Assembly: GCA_944369635.1 (NCBI GenBank)
Contig: CALVXL010000108.1
Coordinates: 1-10,060 of the forward strand
Source: an uncultured Clostridia bacterium
GTDB taxonomy: Bacteria; Bacillota; Clostridia; Christensenellales; Borkfalkiaceae
Length of the DNA stretch: 10,060 nt
Reading direction: 5' to 3'
Position 1 is the stretch's first letter, and each line of letters starts with the position of its first letter. The notes below the pieces were generated by a model, which did not search any database, was not told where the DNA came from, and saw nothing but the letters and a program-made list of their open reading frames with translations. Of the stretch, positions 7,630 to 10,060 are shown one piece after another. The position numbers were made by a program, and so were the translations under genes.

Positions 7630-7746
7630 ATGGATATACGAAAAGAAATACAAAAAAAAGAGCGCCAGATCGCCGTCGCCTCTCCCAAGGAAGCGGCAAA
7701 GCTCGTGACGGAAATAGCGGCGCTCAAAGAAAAATTATTCCGTTGA
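7630..7746 (+). CDS. small ORF of 38 codons between uppP and mscL
   Basis: The ATG at 7630 follows the uppP TAG with no gap and in the same frame. The ORF ends in TGA at 7744-7746, just before the mscL ribosome site. The predicted peptide is highly charged and probably helical. It begins MDIRKEIQKKERQ and ends AALKEKLFR, is rich in Lys, Glu and Ala, and has no cysteine, signal peptide or membrane segment. No Shine-Dalgarno site precedes it, so translation would rely on ribosomes that finish uppP and restart. The exact fit between two genes argues for a real small protein, but length alone gives weak proof. Alternatives are a tail removed from an ancestral uppP by a nonsense change, or a chance ORF. 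No function can be assigned. Confidence 0.5.
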   Translation: MDIRKEIQKKERQIAVASPKEAAKLVTEIAALKEKLFR

Positions 7747-7760
7747 GGAAGGAAAAACAG

Positions 7761-8318
7761 ATGAGTAAATTTTTCAAGGAATTCAGGCAATTTATTTCGC
7801 GCGGAAACGTCGTGGACATGGCGGTGGGCGTCATCGTCGGCAGCGCGTTCACCGCAATCGTGACGGCGCTTACCAAAAACGTATTCCAGCCGCTCGTCAA
7901 CTGGGCGCTTGCCGGCGCGGGCGGCGGGCTGGAAAGCGCGGTTACCATGCTCAAAGTCGTATACGACGAAGCGGGCGCGGTGGACATGACCAAGTCCATT
8001 TACATAGATTGGGGCGCGGTGATTACGGCAATTCTGAACTTTTTCATCATCGCCATGGTTTTGTTTTCCGTTGTGAAAACCATCAACAAACTGCGCGAAC
8101 TGGGAAAATCGGAATATCACGGGTATACGCGCAAAGAATATTATGCGCTCCGCCGTTCGGGAAAGAAAGACGAAGAGATCGCCGCCCTTGCCGCGGCGCG
8201 CGACGAAGAGGCGAAACAGGCGGCGAAAGCGGCGGAAGAAGAAGCGAAAAAGCATACCGCGGAATATCTTTTGGAGGAAATACGCGACCTTCTTGCAGAA
8301 CGGTCGGGCAAGCAGTAA
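7761..8318 (+). CDS. mscL: large-conductance mechanosensitive channel with extended C-terminus
   Basis: Pore-forming membrane protein that opens under high membrane tension and releases solutes during osmotic downshock. The ATG at 7761 follows AAGGA (7749-7753) by seven bases; an in-frame TTG at 7743 overlaps the previous stop and is rejected. It has 185 residues against the usual 130-150. The N-terminal amphipathic helix and first membrane helix show the signature RGNVVDMAVGVIVGSAF (14-30). A periplasmic loop follows, and the second membrane helix starts at Trp84 (WGAVITAILNFFIIAMVLF). After residue 108 a long charged region, rich in Ala, Glu and Lys, precedes the conserved helix LLEEIRDLLAE near the end. 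The extra length sits between the membrane domain and this bundle-forming helix. It is the last gene of its operon and is followed by a terminator at 8408-8437. Confidence 0.95.
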   Translation: MSKFFKEFRQFISRGNVVDMAVGVIVGSAFTAIVTALTKNVFQPLVNWALAGAGGGLESAVTMLKVVYDEAGAVDMTKSIYIDWGAVITAILNFFIIAMVLFSVVKTINKLRELGKSEYHGYTRKEYYALRRSGKKDEEIAALAAARDEEAKQAAKAAEEEAKKHTAEYLLEEIRDLLAERSGKQ

Positions 8319-8336
8319 CATTTAAAACGCTGAATT

Positions 8337-8381
8337 AAAAAATAAAAAACGCGCCCCCGCAAAAAAATTTGCGGGGGCGCG
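8337..8381 (-). terminator. intrinsic terminator of mgtE
   Basis: A 14-bp perfect stem (8350-8363 with 8368-8381, G+C-rich outer ten pairs) closes the loop AAAA. Read on the minus strand, the stem is followed at once by two U6 runs split by one A (8349-8337), an ideal terminator for mgtE, which ends 87 bases upstream. On the plus strand the nearest T-run (8391-8397) starts nine bases after the stem, so it is weaker in that direction. Confidence 0.85.
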
Positions 8382-8407
8382 GTCTTATGCTTTTTTTATC
8401 CTGCGGC

Positions 8408-8437
8408 GCATGCTGTCGAAAAACAGTATGCTTTTTT
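8408..8437 (+). terminator. intrinsic terminator of mscL operon
   Basis: GCATGCTGT (8408-8416) pairs with ACAGTATGC (8423-8431) with one G-U pair around a six-base loop, followed directly by six T residues (8432-8437). It lies 90 bases after the mscL stop and faces the mgtE gene. The opposite strand has no U-run after the stem, so it acts only rightwards. Confidence 0.8.
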
Positions 8438-8468
8438 ATGGCGTTTTATTTCCCTTAGGATACGAGGC

Positions 8469-9857
8469 TCAGCCTAAAAGGGCGATGGCGATGTTGCAGT
8501 AGATGATGAGGGAAAGCGCGTCCACGATGGTCGTGATGAACGGACTTGCCATCACCGCGGGGTCGAGTTTGCATTTTTTTGCCAATAGCGGCAAAGCGCA
8601 ACCTACGATTTTGGAAAGAAGGATGGTGATCGCAAGGCACAGCGAAACGACGAAAGATATTTCAAACGTGTAATTGTATTTAAAAAGCAGTCTGTCGATC
8701 AGCTGTAATTTGGCAAAACAAACGATGCCCAGCGTGATTGCAAGCATAAGTCCCGCGCAGAATTCCTTCCACATGACTTTGAAAATGTCGCCGAATTTTA
8801 CTTCGTTTAAGGCAATGCTGCGAATGATCGTCGCGGAAGATTGCGACCCCGCGTTGCCGCCGGAGTCCATCATCATCGGCACGCAGGCGATGAGAAGCGA
8901 ACCGATCACGCCGCCGTTGAGGGCGCGGAGTTCCCCTTCGTAAGTATTGAGGATAAGTCCCGTAAAGGTGGCGGAGATCATTAGGATCAAAAGCCACGGC
9001 GCGCGGTTGAGCCATATCCTGAACGGACTGGTTTTTAAATACGGTTTGTCGTCAGGCGTGATCGCCGCCATGATCTGGATATCTTCCGTGGCCTCTTCCT
9101 GCATGACGTCCACCGCGTCGTCCACGGTGATGATGCCCACGATACAGCCTTCCTTGTCGATGACGGGCAGGGCAAGGTGCGCGTACTTTTGGAACATCAG
9201 CGCGACCTGTTCTTTATCTTCCAGCGTTTCCACGGAAACGACGTTGGTGGTCATGATGTTTTCCACCAGCGTTTCCTTGTCTGCGAGCAGCAAATCCTTT
9301 ACCGTCACCACGCCGATGAGCTGTTTTTTCACGTTGGTCACGTAGCAGGTATAAATCGTTTCCTTGTTCACGCCCGTGCGGCGGATCTTGTCAAAGGCTT
9401 TGGAAACCGTCATGTTTGCCGACAGGGAAACGAATTCCGGCGTCATCAGCGAACCCGCGCTGTCGTCGGGGTATTCCAGAAGTTCGTTTATCGTCTTGCG
9501 GTCTTCCGGATCCGCCGCAAGTAAAATCCGTTTTACCACGTTTGCGGGCATTTCGTCGATAATGTCAACGGTATCGTCCAAAAACATATCGTCGATGACT
9601 TCTTTCAGTTCCTTATCGGTAAATGCCTTGATCAGTTCTTCCTGCGTGTCGGAATCGATTTCGACAAATACGTCGGAAGCGAGCCCTTTGGGGAGCAGTC
9701 GGAAAAATACGATCTGCTCTTTTTCTTCCAGTCTTTCTTCGATAAACGAAGCGATGTCCGCCGCTTCCATATCGACGAGCGTCATTCTCAGTTCGGCAAA
9801 CCGTCGCTTATTGAACAGCTCCAAAAGTTTATCGAAAATGTTTTCTTCTTCGTCCAT
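8469..9857 (-). CDS. mgtE: magnesium transporter MgtE
   Basis: Dimeric magnesium channel of the cytoplasmic membrane whose cytosolic part senses magnesium and closes the pore. It has 462 residues, normal for the family. The N domain spans about residues 1-130 and is rich in acidic residues. A CBS-domain pair follows (about 135-255, beginning SAGSLMTPEFVSL and including GVVTVKDLL and GIITVDDAVDVM). The transmembrane domain runs from about residue 283. Family motifs are PMMMDSGGNAGSQS (327-340) and DPAVMASPFITTIVDALSL (432-450). Asp446 fits the position of the pore aspartate known from the Thermus protein. The start ATG (9855-9857) has GGAGGT (9865-9870) seven bases upstream. The leader contains an M-box aptamer and a terminator, so synthesis is expected only when magnesium is low. 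The gene converges on mscL. Confidence 0.97.
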   Translation of the reverse strand: MDEEENIFDKLLELFNKRRFAELRMTLVDMEAADIASFIEERLEEKEQIVFFRLLPKGLASDVFVEIDSDTQEELIKAFTDKELKEVIDDMFLDDTVDIIDEMPANVVKRILLAADPEDRKTINELLEYPDDSAGSLMTPEFVSLSANMTVSKAFDKIRRTGVNKETIYTCYVTNVKKQLIGVVTVKDLLLADKETLVENIMTTNVVSVETLEDKEQVALMFQKYAHLALPVIDKEGCIVGIITVDDAVDVMQEEATEDIQIMAAITPDDKPYLKTSPFRIWLNRAPWLLILMISATFTGLILNTYEGELRALNGGVIGSLLIACVPMMMDSGGNAGSQSSATIIRSIALNEVKFGDIFKVMWKEFCAGLMLAITLGIVCFAKLQLIDRLLFKYNYTFEISFVVSLCLAITILLSKIVGCALPLLAKKCKLDPAVMASPFITTIVDALSLIIYCNIAIALLG

Positions 9858-9890
9858 ACGGTTTACCTCCCGAAAATTATTTTGAAAATG

Positions 9891-9913
9891 AAAAAACCTG
9901 CCGCGGCAGGTTT
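9891..9913 (-). terminator. riboswitch-controlled terminator in the mgtE leader
   Basis: On the minus strand AAACCTGC and GCAGGTTT form an eight-base stem around CGCG, and the transcript continues as a run of six U residues (9896-9891). It sits between the M-box aptamer and the mgtE ribosome site, as expected for an expression platform that stops transcription when magnesium is bound. Confidence 0.88.
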
Positions 9914-9944
9914 AAAAATCAGATGGAATTATCCTTTACCATTT

Positions 9945-10060
9945 GAGCTTTAGCTTCATAGGGCGGTGCAGTTGCGTTAGATTACGCCTTGTTTTCGACA
10001 TAGTCTGTTGACCAGCTCACAGTGTCTCCACCGTTACGCGGCAGCAACCCATATCCCTAT
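9945..10060 (-). ncRNA. M-box (ykoK) magnesium riboswitch aptamer, 5' part cut by window edge
   Basis: Read on the minus strand, the segment holds conserved M-box blocks in order: GGATAT (10056-10051), GCTGCC (10045-10040), GGTCAACAG (10013-10005), AACGCAACTGC, and CTATGAAGCTAAAGCTC (9961-9945). The first conserved block (GGTGAGGCTCCT-like) would lie beyond base 10060, so the aptamer and the mgtE promoter are incomplete here. The aptamer is known to fold around several magnesium ions. Its place directly before a terminator and mgtE fits feedback control of magnesium uptake. Bases 9914-9944 are an A+T-rich linker with no clear element. Confidence 0.93.

Noticed and set aside
7627..7746. TAG recoding that would make UppP 39 residues longer.
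   Set aside because: mnmE ends in TAG exactly at its canonical C-terminus, and UppP already ends in a normal hydrophobic segment, so TAG is treated as a true stop.
7587..8321. Minus-strand ORF of 244 codons opposite mscL.
   Set aside because: It is antisense to clear mscL and the small ORF, and its composition shows no family.

Overview
The window looks like ordinary chromosomal DNA from a Bacillota (Firmicutes), most likely a Clostridia-type anaerobe of medium G+C. The reasons are consensus SigA-type promoters with 17-bp spacers, purine-rich Shine-Dalgarno sites before most genes, an M-box magnesium riboswitch in front of mgtE, and the short zinc-bearing prolyl-tRNA synthetase that is common in Clostridia. 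A genus cannot be named from the sequence alone. I see no mobile element, phage gene, CRISPR array, rRNA or tRNA.

Layout. (1) Positions 1-1806, minus strand: transketolase, cut at its C-terminal end by the window edge. (2) 1807-2078: a divergent promoter region. It serves tkt leftwards and proS rightwards and holds palindromes and short direct repeats between the two promoters. (3) 2079-4524, plus strand: proS, then an unrecognised four-helix membrane protein whose acidic tail carries three copies of an [N/D]PF motif, closed by a hairpin terminator at 4540-4565. (4) 4586-8318, plus strand: five tightly packed genes, mnmE, a LysR regulator, uppP, an overlooked 38-codon ORF and mscL, ending at a terminator at 8408-8437. 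A near-consensus promoter inside the 3' part of mnmE could transcribe the last four genes separately. (5) 8469-10060, minus strand: mgtE and its leader, which has a transcription terminator and a partial M-box aptamer cut by the right edge. The mgtE terminator at 8337-8381 faces that of mscL.

How the genes fit together. tkt serves the non-oxidative pentose phosphate pathway, and proS and mnmE serve translation (tRNAPro charging and wobble-uridine modification). uppP recycles the undecaprenyl carrier for cell-wall synthesis, mscL protects against osmotic downshock, and mgtE imports magnesium under riboswitch control. Together they are core and envelope functions. I found no clear new multi-gene system. 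The most useful oddities are the 38-codon ORF placed exactly between uppP and mscL, the repeat-tailed membrane protein, the mnmE-internal promoter, an 8-base match that could let the M-box aptamer pair with its own terminator, and the palindromic tkt/proS control region.
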